NCBI GenBank assembly: GCA_964346495.1
Contig: CAYFUW010000053.1
Span: 1 to 14,876, forward strand
Length of the DNA stretch: 14,876 bases
Direction of reading: 5' to 3'
Source of the DNA: JBGZFC01 sp964346495
GTDB taxonomy: Bacteria; Bacteroidota; Bacteroidia; Bacteroidales; Dysgonomonadaceae
A model generated the notes under the pieces. The model was given only the letters and a program-made list of their open reading frames with translations. It was not told the origin of the DNA and did no database searches. The position numbers and the translations under genes are program-made. This document shows positions 1 to 6,919 of this stretch, piece after piece; positions within the stretch are counted from its first letter, which is position 1; each line of letters starts with the position of its first letter.

Positions 1-426
1 ATCATTACTTTTGACTATTACACCGAAATTTCTTATGAAAGAATTCTCAATGAAGACTTTAGTCTGGGAGCAGCTGCCGGTATATCTTTAGATAATGAGT
101 ATAGCGACTATCCTACTAACTTCAGCATCATACCTTATGCAAGATGGTTTTTTGGAGGTAGTGCAAACAATTTACAAAAGTACGGAGCAGGATTTTTTAT
201 CGAGGCTAACGCAGCGATTGTTTCTTCAAATGAAATTTATTACGACTCATATTATTCTGAAGCTTCCAAAAAAAATGCATTTGGTGCAGGGTTAGGCTTG
301 GGTATTGGTTGGAAATATTTGAGCAGAAACAACTGGGTAGGCGAATTTATGTTTGGTATAGGACGTGACTTTATAAATGACGGATCATATATGAGAAGCG
401 GAATATCAATAGGAAGACGTTTTTAA
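1..426 (+). CDS. Outer-membrane beta-barrel protein, C-terminal part (5' end outside window)
   Basis: Reading frame 1 is open from the first base to the TAA at 424-426, giving 141 residues with no start codon needed inside the window. The protein shows alternating aromatic/hydrophobic and polar residues in short strands separated by Gly- and Asn-rich turns. Examples are FSLGAAAGISL, FSIIPYARWFFGG, YGAGFFIEANAAIV, AFGAGLGLGIGWKYL and WVGEFMFGIGRDF. It ends in a strand, SGISIGRRF, with a C-terminal phenylalanine, the usual beta-signal recognised by the BAM complex. This is the pattern of small beta-barrel proteins (DUF3575-like or OmpA/porin-like) common in Bacteroidetes. It probably sits in the outer membrane; its ligand or role cannot be told from this piece. 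A terminator follows 20 nt after the stop, so the gene ends its transcript. The barrel call is fairly secure; the exact family is a guess. Confidence 0.7.
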   Translation: MITFDYYTEISYERILNEDFSLGAAAGISLDNEYSDYPTNFSIIPYARWFFGGSANNLQKYGAGFFIEANAAIVSSNEIYYDSYYSEASKKNAFGAGLGLGIGWKYLSRNNWVGEFMFGIGRDFINDGSYMRSGISIGRRF

Positions 427-445
427 TATTGAACAGTAATTATAT

Positions 446-483
446 AAAGAGTTCGAAGTTATTAAATTTCGAACTCTTTTTTT
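446..483 (+). terminator. Rho-independent terminator after the outer-membrane protein gene
   Basis: AAAGAGTTCGAA (446-457) pairs perfectly with TTCGAACTCTTT (468-479), and the helix can extend inward with GT and TA pairs to a 4-nt loop. The 3' arm runs into seven T residues (477-483). It serves the plus-strand gene ending at 426. The minus-strand gene ending at 504 also runs into it, but the T tract in that direction is short, so it is probably a weaker stop for that gene. Confidence 0.8.
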
Positions 484-503
484 ATCTGTATATGTGATTT
501 GAA

Positions 504-1751
504 TTATGTAAATCGAATTGATTTTGCGGGGACAATTTTTGTAACCAAATAAGATGGTGCAATCATCATAAGCAACGTCACCAACAATGTACCGATATTA
601 AGCAACAAAATATACCAAAAATTAAGTTCTATTGGGACAGAAGAGAGATAATATGTTGCCGCATCGAGTTTGATAATCTGAAACTCTTTTTGTAAAAAAC
701 AGAGCGACAGACCAATAATATTACCCCACAACATGCCACGCCCAATCAGGAAAAACGAGAGATATAAAAATATTTTTCTCACACTATAGTCACGAGCTCC
801 CATAGATTTGAGCATACCAATCATATTGGTTCTTTCCAAAATAATAATCAACAATCCCGAAATCATGGTAAAACCCGACACCAACAACATAAGTATCAGA
901 ATTATCCAAACGTTCATATCGAGCAGGTCGAGCCAATTAAAAATCAACGGGTTAATATCTTTCATCGAACGCACGTAAAGAGCATTGCCAAATCTGTCTT
1001 TATAGGTTGACATCTCGAAAAAAAGATCTTGTGAAATTTCATCCAATCGGTTGTTGTCGTTTATAAGTACTTCTACCCCACTTACCATATCGTCATCCCA
1101 ATCATTTAATCTGGATAAAACCGAAAAATCGGTAATCACATACAACTTATCGTAATCTTCAAAACTTGTTTCATAAATACCTGAAATATCGAAACGTCTT
1201 GCACGAATAGGATTTTGCACGAAATAAGTAATAAATCTGTCACCAACCTCAAGATGCAGAAGATCAGCCACTTTTCGTGATATAATAGCCTGATTTACAC
1301 CTGTTGTATCATCAAAACTCACGACCGAACCTTCAACCATATTTTTCTCGAAAAAAGTCCAATCATAATCATTCGACACACCTTTTAAAACAATTCCTTG
1401 AAAATCGTTTTCAGTCTTTATTATACCCGGTTTAGTGATAAACTTCTGAACCTTATCAACATATGGTTTTGCTTGCAAATGAGTTTTTAACGAATCGGAA
1501 AAGGCAATTGGCGCTAGTTCATATGAAGAGTTGTTGTCGAAACTGGTTATTTGAATGTGAGAAATAAAACCTGCAACTTTGTCCCTAATATTTTTCTTAA
1601 ACCCGATTATAATGCACACCGCTATTATCATCACAGCCAAACCCAAAGCAATACCCATGGTAGCAATTTTCACCGTAGGAGACGAAACTCGCTTATCCTT
1701 ATTCTGATTGCTTTTGTATATTCGTTTTGCTATAAACAGTTCTCCATTCAT
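504..1751 (-). CDS. FtsX-like / LolC-LolE family ABC transporter permease
   Basis: This 415-residue inner-membrane protein has the LolC/LolE/FtsX (MacB-type) architecture. A short cytoplasmic N-terminus is followed by one membrane helix (about residues 28-50). A periplasmic domain of about 225 residues comes next, then three C-terminal helices (about 280-305, 325-352, 378-403). The cytoplasmic loop LERTNMIGMLKSMGAR (306-320) is the conserved FtsX coupling segment that contacts an ATPase. The ending PSYLVTKIVPAKSIRF matches the family's C-terminal Pro-Ala-xx-Ile-Arg signature. Such permeases work with a LolD-like ATPase to release lipoproteins from the inner membrane, or in other mechanotransmission roles. 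No ATPase lies beside it here, so the partner is elsewhere and the substrate is inferred only from the family. The length is typical of LolC/E. The ATG at 1751 is followed directly by the conserved start MNGELFIAKRIY. The gene is divergent from lpxD across a 226-nt gap. Confidence 0.85.
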   Translation of the reverse strand: MNGELFIAKRIYKSNQNKDKRVSSPTVKIATMGIALGLAVMIIAVCIIIGFKKNIRDKVAGFISHIQITSFDNNSSYELAPIAFSDSLKTHLQAKPYVDKVQKFITKPGIIKTENDFQGIVLKGVSNDYDWTFFEKNMVEGSVVSFDDTTGVNQAIISRKVADLLHLEVGDRFITYFVQNPIRARRFDISGIYETSFEDYDKLYVITDFSVLSRLNDWDDDMVSGVEVLINDNNRLDEISQDLFFEMSTYKDRFGNALYVRSMKDINPLIFNWLDLLDMNVWIILILMLLVSGFTMISGLLIIILERTNMIGMLKSMGARDYSVRKIFLYLSFFLIGRGMLWGNIIGLSLCFLQKEFQIIKLDAATYYLSSVPIELNFWYILLLNIGTLLVTLLMMIAPSYLVTKIVPAKSIRFT

Positions 1752-1810
1752 TTTTTTTGATTGATAATTTTGGGAAGCATTAAATTGAAACTTTTCGACA
1801 AATATTCACA

Positions 1811-1818
1811 CAAAGGTA
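1811..1818 (-). promoter_or_regulatory. Bacteroidetes -7 element for the permease gene
   Basis: On the minus strand this reads TACCTTTG, an exact match to the Bacteroidetes -7 consensus TAnnTTTG, and gives a leader of roughly 50 nt to the ATG at 1751. No good -33 TTTG lies 19-21 nt upstream, so the assignment rests on the -7 box and its position. Confidence 0.45.
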
Positions 1819-1920
1819 AATAAAAATTCAGATATTCATAACACTCCTATTATTTTACGATACGCTATAATATCATTTTCTACATTAAGAATGTTTATAA
1901 TAAATAATATGATTGTACTC

Positions 1921-1951
1921 TTTGATTGTTAAATTTTTATTTGTTAATTTG
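1921..1951 (+). promoter_or_regulatory. Bacteroidetes -33/-7 promoter for lpxD
   Basis: TTTG at 1921-1924 and TTAATTTG at 1944-1951 are separated by 19 nt. This fits the TTTG-N19-21-TAnnTTTG pattern of the Bacteroidetes primary sigma factor with one mismatch. Transcription would begin about 7 nt downstream, leaving a leader of about 20 nt before the lpxD ATG. No Shine-Dalgarno sequence precedes the start; the region is A-rich. Confidence 0.55.
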
Positions 1952-1977
1952 CAAGTCTATATTAAAAAAAGTATCTA

Positions 1978-3030
1978 ATGATTTTCACGGCACAACAAAT
2001 AGCAGACTTCTTGAAAGGCGAGGTAGTCGGCAATCCTGATGTAACAGTAAAAGATTTTTCAAAAATAGAAGAGGGAAAGCCACAAACCATATCCTTCCTT
2101 TCAAATCCAAAATACACTCAATATATTTATGAAACTGAGTCGGATATAGTTCTTGTAAATAACGATTTTATCCCGGAAAAGCCAATTAAAGCGACTCTTA
2201 TAAAAGTACCGAATGCTTACGCTGCTTTAGCTTCACTTATGAGCATGGTTAACAGCTTAACACCAGCCAAAAAGGGAGTTGAAGAGATGAGTCATATATC
2301 TTCATCGGCAACAATCGGCGAAAATATTTATGTAGGCACTTTTGCATATATCGGAGACAACGCACAAATCGGCAACAACTGCCAGATATATCCGCAAGTA
2401 TATATTGGCGACAATGTAAAAGTTTGCGATGGCACAATTATCTATCCGGGAGTAAAGATTTACAAGGATTGCGTTATAGGCAAAAACTGTATTTTACACT
2501 CGGGTTGCGTAATCGGCGCCGATGGTTTCGGATTTAGCAAAGAGAATGGCAAATACAACAAAATTCCGCAGATGGGAAATGTTTTTATCGAAGATGATGT
2601 TGAGATTGGTGCAAACACTACAATAGACAGAGCAGTTTTTGGTTCTACAATTATCAAAGAGGGAGTAAAACTCGACAATCTGATTCAGATTGCTCACAAT
2701 TGCGAAATTGGCGACAATACAGCTATGGCGGCTCAAGTTGGTATAGCAGGCTCCACAAAAGTAGGCGAAAACTGTGTTTTTGGCGGGCAAGTTGGACTTG
2801 GCGGACATATCACTATCGGTAAAAACACGCAAATTGGTGCTCAATCAGGAATTATCAGCAATATAAAAGAGGACTCTGAAATAATGGGTTCGCCTGCAAT
2901 ACCGGTGAAGCAGTTTTTCAGGTCAAGCATCATTATTCCTAAGCTACCAGATATGTACAGACAGATTAATGCTTTGGAAAAAGAACTAAACACTTTAAAA
3001 GAACAGTTGGAAAAAAATAATAATTCATAA
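1978..3030 (+). CDS. lpxD: LpxD, UDP-3-O-(3-hydroxyacyl)glucosamine N-acyltransferase
   Basis: LpxD performs the third step of lipid A synthesis, moving a 3-hydroxyacyl chain from acyl carrier protein onto the 2-amino group of UDP-3-O-acylglucosamine in the cytoplasm. The 350 residues fit the family length. The N-terminal uridine-binding LpxD domain (about 1-100) contains the typical ISFLSNPKY segment. A left-handed parallel beta-helix of hexapeptide repeats ([IV]G-x-N/D-x-x, about 107-310) follows, then a charged C-terminal helix (about 322-345). The conserved loop GADGFGF is at 180-186. The catalytic histidine is H240 in the segment LIQIAHNCEIGDN, matching H239 of the E. coli enzyme. It is first in a lpxD, lpxC-fabZ, lpxA series, with 93 nt before the next gene. 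The Bacteroides neighbourhood I recall is similar, with an HD-family hydrolase upstream; here a permease is divergent instead. Confidence 0.97.
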   Translation: MIFTAQQIADFLKGEVVGNPDVTVKDFSKIEEGKPQTISFLSNPKYTQYIYETESDIVLVNNDFIPEKPIKATLIKVPNAYAALASLMSMVNSLTPAKKGVEEMSHISSSATIGENIYVGTFAYIGDNAQIGNNCQIYPQVYIGDNVKVCDGTIIYPGVKIYKDCVIGKNCILHSGCVIGADGFGFSKENGKYNKIPQMGNVFIEDDVEIGANTTIDRAVFGSTIIKEGVKLDNLIQIAHNCEIGDNTAMAAQVGIAGSTKVGENCVFGGQVGLGGHITIGKNTQIGAQSGIISNIKEDSEIMGSPAIPVKQFFRSSIIIPKLPDMYRQINALEKELNTLKEQLEKNNNS

Positions 3031-3055
3031 AAAACATACAATATTGCATCTGTTT

Positions 3056-3087
3056 TTCGATTATAGATTTAAAACATTGTATATTTG
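3056..3087 (+). promoter_or_regulatory. Internal promoter candidate for lpxC-fabZ
   Basis: TATATTTG at 3080-3087 is an exact -7 match. TTCG at 3056-3059, 20 nt upstream, is an imperfect -33 box. It lies in the 93-nt gap between lpxD and lpxC-fabZ and would give a leader of about 30 nt. It suggests that lpxC-fabZ can be transcribed apart from lpxD, although no terminator separates them. Confidence 0.45.
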
Positions 3088-3123
3088 TATATTAATTAAT
3101 CAGATTTAATTTTTTATTAGTAA

Positions 3124-4506
3124 GTGAAACAGAAAACATTAAGCAACAGCTTTACATTAAAAGGTCGTGGACTTCACACCGGAGCAGATATAGTTATTAC
3201 TTTTAACCCTGCAGATGTAAATCATGGGTATAAAATTAAAAGAGTAGATTTAGAAGAACAGCCTGTAATTGGAGCATTGGCAGAAAACGTAGTTGATGTG
3301 CAAAGAGGCACAATTTTAGGAGTAAAAGATGTTACAGTAAGCACTGTTGAACATGCACTATCAGCACTATATGCTATGGGCATAGACAACTGTCTTATTG
3401 AAGTTAACGCTCCCGAATTCCCAATTTTAGACGGAAGTGCAATTGAATATGTAAACGCGATTAATAAGGTTGGAATAGAAGAACAAAGCGCGGAAAAAGA
3501 TTACTACATTGTACGTAAAAAAATAGAAGTTTCAGATCCAGAAACAGGTTCAAAACTTATTCTTCTTCCAGACGATGGATTTAGCATAAATTCAAATATC
3601 GAATTCGATTCACAATATATTCCAAATCAATACGCATCAATTGAATCACTAGATGAGTATGCAACTGAAATTGCATCGGCAAGAACTTTTGTTTTCGTTA
3701 GAGAATTACAAAAACTGCGTAACGCGGGACTGATAAAAGGTGGTAGTTTAGATAACGCAATCGTTATTTACGAACGTGAATTACCACAAGATGAGCTAAA
3801 CGAAATAGCAGACGAACTAAACGCACCGCGTATCGATGCAAAACAGTTAGGCTATCTGAACAAACGTGAATTACAATTTCCAAATGAACCGGCACGTCAT
3901 AAGCTATTAGATATTATTGGCGATATTTCTCTTATCGGAAAACCAATAAAAGGCAGACTACTTGCTTACAAGCCCGGACACAAAATCAACACGGACTTAG
4001 CTAAAGCAATCCGCAGAGATATCAGACAAAACAGAGTTCAGCCACCTATCTATGACCCAAATGCAGAACCAATTCTGGACATCAACCAGATAAAAGAACT
4101 ATTACCACACAGATATCCATTCCTGATGGTTGACAAGGTAATTGAGATGAAAGACAATTACATCGTTGGATTAAAAAACATCACTAACGACGAACCTTTC
4201 TTTGAAGGTCACTTCCCTGAAGAGCCTGTATTGCCGGGAGTTCTGCAAATAGAAGCTATGGCACAAACAGGAGGTTTATTGGTGCTTTCAGGATTGGACG
4301 AACCGGAAAGATACTCTACCTATTTCCTTAAAATAGATAACGTAAAATTCCGCAACAAAGTAGTTCCTGGTGATACTCTGTTTTTCAGAGTTGAGCTTAC
4401 AAGCGAAATTAGAAGAGGTATTGCCACCATGAACGGTTTGGCATTCGTTGGAGATAAAGTAGTGTCTGAAGCAGACTTTACCGCACAGATTATCAAAAAT
4501 AAATAA
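3124..4506 (+). CDS. lpxC-fabZ: Bifunctional LpxC-FabZ: UDP-3-O-acyl-GlcNAc deacetylase / 3-hydroxyacyl-ACP dehydratase
   Basis: Two enzymes are fused in 460 residues, an arrangement typical of Bacteroidetes. LpxC (about 1-305) is the zinc deacetylase of the committed lipid A step. Its zinc ligands are H77 (in STVEHALSALYAMG), H259 and D263 (HKLLD), with a further active-site histidine at H286. The substrate-loop motif APEFPILDGSA spans 96-106. FabZ (about 317-460) dehydrates 3-hydroxyacyl-ACP in fatty acid synthesis. It shows LLPHRYPFLMVD (327-338), catalytic H363 in EGHFPEEPVLPG, and E377 fourteen residues later, as in E. coli FabZ. The start is GTG at 3124; an in-frame TAA lies immediately before it (3121-3123), so no upstream start is possible. 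lpxA begins 3 nt after the stop. The fusion joins two activities that draw on the same 3-hydroxyacyl-ACP pool, one leading to lipid A and one to membrane fatty acids. Confidence 0.97.
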   Translation: MKQKTLSNSFTLKGRGLHTGADIVITFNPADVNHGYKIKRVDLEEQPVIGALAENVVDVQRGTILGVKDVTVSTVEHALSALYAMGIDNCLIEVNAPEFPILDGSAIEYVNAINKVGIEEQSAEKDYYIVRKKIEVSDPETGSKLILLPDDGFSINSNIEFDSQYIPNQYASIESLDEYATEIASARTFVFVRELQKLRNAGLIKGGSLDNAIVIYERELPQDELNEIADELNAPRIDAKQLGYLNKRELQFPNEPARHKLLDIIGDISLIGKPIKGRLLAYKPGHKINTDLAKAIRRDIRQNRVQPPIYDPNAEPILDINQIKELLPHRYPFLMVDKVIEMKDNYIVGLKNITNDEPFFEGHFPEEPVLPGVLQIEAMAQTGGLLVLSGLDEPERYSTYFLKIDNVKFRNKVVPGDTLFFRVELTSEIRRGIATMNGLAFVGDKVVSEADFTAQIIKNK

Positions 4507-4509
4507 CAG

Positions 4510-5298
4510 ATGAGTTCAATTTCTTCTTTGGCATCTGTACATCCCGAAGCAAAAATCGGGAAAGATGTTATTATAGAGCCGTTCGCCTATATCGATAGCA
4601 ATGTCGAGATAGGTGACGGAACTCGTGTTATGGCTCATGCATCGATATTGGGCGGAGCACGAATCGGAAAAAACTGTACTATTTTTCCTAATGCAGTAGT
4701 TTCCGCGATACCACAAGATCTTAAATTTGTAGGCGAAGATACTGTAGCTATAATAGGTGATAATACAGTTGTTCGCGAATGCGCTACAGTAAATCGTGGA
4801 ACAGCTTCCAGAGGATTTACAAAGGTAGGCAACAATTGTCTTTTAATGGCATATAGCCATGTTGCGCACGACTGCGTCTTAGCCGACAACATCATACTTG
4901 GCAACTCTACACAACTTGCAGGAGAGGTTGAAATTGAAGATTTTGCAATTCTAAGCGGCGGAGTACTTGTACATCAATTTACAAGAATAGGTGCACATAC
5001 AATGATACAAGGCGGCTCTAAAATTCCAAAAGATATTCCACCTTACGTTTTAGTTGGAAGAGACCCAATAACCTATGCAGGTTTAAATATTGTGGGACTT
5101 CGCAGAAGAGGATTTGCAAGCGAAAAAATAAACACTATCCAGGAAATATATCGCTACATCTATCTATCAGGACTTAACATCTCTCAAGCAATCGAAAAAA
5201 TTGAGAACAATATGCCGGAATCAGAAGAGAGAGAGCATATACTAACATTCATAAAAAACTCTTCACGCGGCATTGTTCGCGGAAATATGGAAGGGTAA
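4510..5298 (+). CDS. lpxA: LpxA, acyl-ACP--UDP-GlcNAc O-acyltransferase
   Basis: LpxA catalyses the first and reversible step of lipid A synthesis, 3-O-acylation of UDP-GlcNAc from 3-hydroxyacyl-ACP. The 262 residues equal the E. coli length. Hexapeptide repeats form a left-handed beta-helix over about residues 8-190, followed by a helical C-terminal domain (about 195-262). The catalytic H120 lies in HVAHDC, with H117 three residues before it, matching H125 and H122 of E. coli. Other family segments are TVNRGTASR (93-101), GGSKIPKDIPPYVLVGRDP and GLRRRGF. It starts 3 nt after lpxC-fabZ and is clearly cotranscribed with it. The gene after it is an agmatine deiminase only 6 nt on, where Bacteroides species, as I recall, have miaA. 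Confidence 0.97.
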   Translation: MSSISSLASVHPEAKIGKDVIIEPFAYIDSNVEIGDGTRVMAHASILGGARIGKNCTIFPNAVVSAIPQDLKFVGEDTVAIIGDNTVVRECATVNRGTASRGFTKVGNNCLLMAYSHVAHDCVLADNIILGNSTQLAGEVEIEDFAILSGGVLVHQFTRIGAHTMIQGGSKIPKDIPPYVLVGRDPITYAGLNIVGLRRRGFASEKINTIQEIYRYIYLSGLNISQAIEKIENNMPESEEREHILTFIKNSSRGIVRGNMEG

Positions 5299-5304
5299 AA
5301 TTAT

Positions 5305-6327
5305 ATGTCTAAAATATTTTTTCCAGCAGAGTGGTATCCACAAAGTGGAGTTCAGCTTACATGGCCGCATGCCAACACGGATTGGGCTGATATTCTAGAT
5401 GAAGTAACCACATGCTATATTGCTATTGCAAAAGAGATACTCAAGCACGAAAAACTACTCATTGTTTGCGACAACAAATCGCAAGTGATGAGTTATTTTT
5501 CTGAGGATGAGCAGAAAAACATCATCATAACCGAGCAAAAAAGCAACGACACCTGGGCACGAGACCACGGGGCAATATCGGTTTTTGCTGATGGCGTTCC
5601 CACAGTTATAGACTTTGGCTATAATGCGTGGGGATTAAAATTTGCGGCAAATCTCGACAATCAAATTACAGAAAAGTTATACAACGAAAATATTTTCAAA
5701 TCAGAGGTTGCTTATCAAAACCGATTAAACTTCATATTGGAAGGAGGCTCAATAGAATCCGACGGAAAAGGTACTATACTAACCACAACCGAATGCCTAA
5801 TGGCTCCAAACAGAAATCAACCTATGACTCGTGATGATATTGAAAATCATCTGAAAGAATATTTAGGTGCTAATAGAGTTCTGTTTCTCGACCATGGCTA
5901 TTTAGCAGGTGATGATACCGATAATCACATCGACACACTAGCTCGTTTTTGCAGCGAAAACACAATAGCTTACGTGAAATGCACAGACGAGAATGATGAG
6001 CACTACGAGGCTCTTAGCAATATGGAGAAGCAGTTGCAATCTTTTACTACACCCGACAATAAGCCATATAATCTGATTCCGCTACCAATGGCAGAAGCAG
6101 TTTATGAAGATGATTACAGACTTCCGGCAACATATGCAAATTTCCTTATTTTAAACAATACGGTCATAGTACCATTTTACAATACTAAAACAGACAAAAT
6201 AGCAAAAGAGCAACTTCAAAAAGCATTCCCAATGCACGAAATTGCAGGCATTGACTGTAGTGTACTTATCAAACAACACGGTTCATTACACTGCATAACA
6301 ATGCAATTCCCGGAGGGCTTTATTTAA
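5305..6327 (+). CDS. aguA: Agmatine deiminase family protein (guanidino-group modifying enzyme)
   Basis: The 340-residue protein belongs to the agmatine / peptidyl-arginine deiminase (PAD_porph) family. Agmatine deiminase hydrolyses agmatine to N-carbamoylputrescine and ammonia, a step in putrescine synthesis from arginine. Visible motifs are SGVQLTWPHANTDW (14-27), DTWARDHGAISV (82-93), FILEGGSIESDGKGTILTT (143-161), DDTDNHIDTLARF (203-215, with the catalytic His208 and Asp210) and HGSLHCITMQFPEG (325-338), where C330 is the nucleophile. No signal peptide is visible, so it should be cytoplasmic, unlike the secreted protein-citrullinating enzyme of Porphyromonas gingivalis. It lies 6 nt after lpxA and is probably cotranscribed with it. 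No carbamoylputrescine amidase gene is near. Agmatine as substrate is the best guess, but related enzymes act on other guanidines. Confidence 0.88.
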   Translation: MSKIFFPAEWYPQSGVQLTWPHANTDWADILDEVTTCYIAIAKEILKHEKLLIVCDNKSQVMSYFSEDEQKNIIITEQKSNDTWARDHGAISVFADGVPTVIDFGYNAWGLKFAANLDNQITEKLYNENIFKSEVAYQNRLNFILEGGSIESDGKGTILTTTECLMAPNRNQPMTRDDIENHLKEYLGANRVLFLDHGYLAGDDTDNHIDTLARFCSENTIAYVKCTDENDEHYEALSNMEKQLQSFTTPDNKPYNLIPLPMAEAVYEDDYRLPATYANFLILNNTVIVPFYNTKTDKIAKEQLQKAFPMHEIAGIDCSVLIKQHGSLHCITMQFPEGFI

Positions 6328-6376
6328 TTATCACAAGTTTACTCGGAAATGACCAATTTTATTAATAAAAACAAGC

Positions 6377-6384
6377 TATCTTTG
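6377..6384 (+). promoter_or_regulatory. Bacteroidetes -7 element for rsfS
   Basis: TATCTTTG is an exact match to TAnnTTTG and lies 26 nt before the rsfS ATG at 6410. The region 19-21 nt upstream is T/A-rich without a clear TTTG. No terminator is visible between the deiminase stop (6327) and this site, so read-through from the lpx block is also possible. Confidence 0.5.
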
Positions 6385-6409
6385 TAACATAATTTATTAA
6401 TAATTAAGA

Positions 6410-6769
6410 ATGAAAGAAGAAAACATACTACTAACATCTATCATCGAAGGTATCCAGGAAAAAAAAGGCAGAAACATTACCGTGATATCACTTAAAAAAA
6501 TATCAGGAGCAGTTTGTGATTACTTTGTAATCTGCGAAGGTAATACACCTACACAAGTTTCGGCCATTGCTGAATCTGTAGAAGAGATTGTGAAAAAGAA
6601 CAAACAAGAGAGCCCTATTAGAGTACAAGGCAAACAACAAGCGGAATGGATTGGAATTGACTATGGCAGCATCATTGTACACATATTCGTTCCCGATTTG
6701 AGAAGTTTCTACAACATTGACAATCTTTGGGAAGATGCTCCAATGGAAAAAATTCCAAATGTTGATTAA
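6410..6769 (+). CDS. rsfS: Ribosomal silencing factor RsfS (Iojap / DUF143)
   Basis: RsfS binds ribosomal protein L14 on the large subunit and blocks joining of the 30S subunit, lowering translation when nutrients are scarce. The 119-residue length is normal for the family. Conserved segments are CDYFVICEGNTPTQVSAIAE (36-55), the region around GKQQAEWIGIDYGSIIVHIF (73-92) and FYNIDNLWEDAP (100-111). The D-Y-F-V/I, W-x-x-x-D-Y/F-G and R-x-F-Y-x-L/I-x-x-L-W signatures are all present. The gene lies 150 nt before ftsH. A rsfS-ftsH pairing is, from memory, usual in Bacteroidetes genomes. No terminator is seen between them, so the two may share a transcript. Confidence 0.95.
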   Translation: MKEENILLTSIIEGIQEKKGRNITVISLKKISGAVCDYFVICEGNTPTQVSAIAESVEEIVKKNKQESPIRVQGKQQAEWIGIDYGSIIVHIFVPDLRSFYNIDNLWEDAPMEKIPNVD

Positions 6770-6862
6770 AACATATTCTCTTATAGATTGTTTAATGATA
6801 ATCGAGGACAGAGCATTACCACTATTCTATAAAAAAAATCAATTTCAGGCACAAACAAATCG

Positions 6863-6895
6863 TTTGAGTTGCTTTTTCTCGAACTATTATTTTAT
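6863..6895 (+). promoter_or_regulatory. Possible promoter for ftsH
   Basis: TTTG at 6863-6866 is followed after 21 nt by TATTTTAT (6888-6895), a degenerate -7 box. It lies 25 nt before the ftsH ATG in the 150-nt rsfS-ftsH gap. That gap otherwise holds only A/T-rich sequence with no coding signal or clear terminator. This is a weak call. Confidence 0.3.
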
Positions 6896-6919
6896 ATATC
6901 AATATATTACACAATATAA

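Noticed and set aside
95..295. Open frame of 66 codons on the plus strand near the left edge.
   Set aside because: It is out of frame with the 141-residue beta-barrel sequence open from position 1 to 426, which has clear strand periodicity and a C-terminal phenylalanine.
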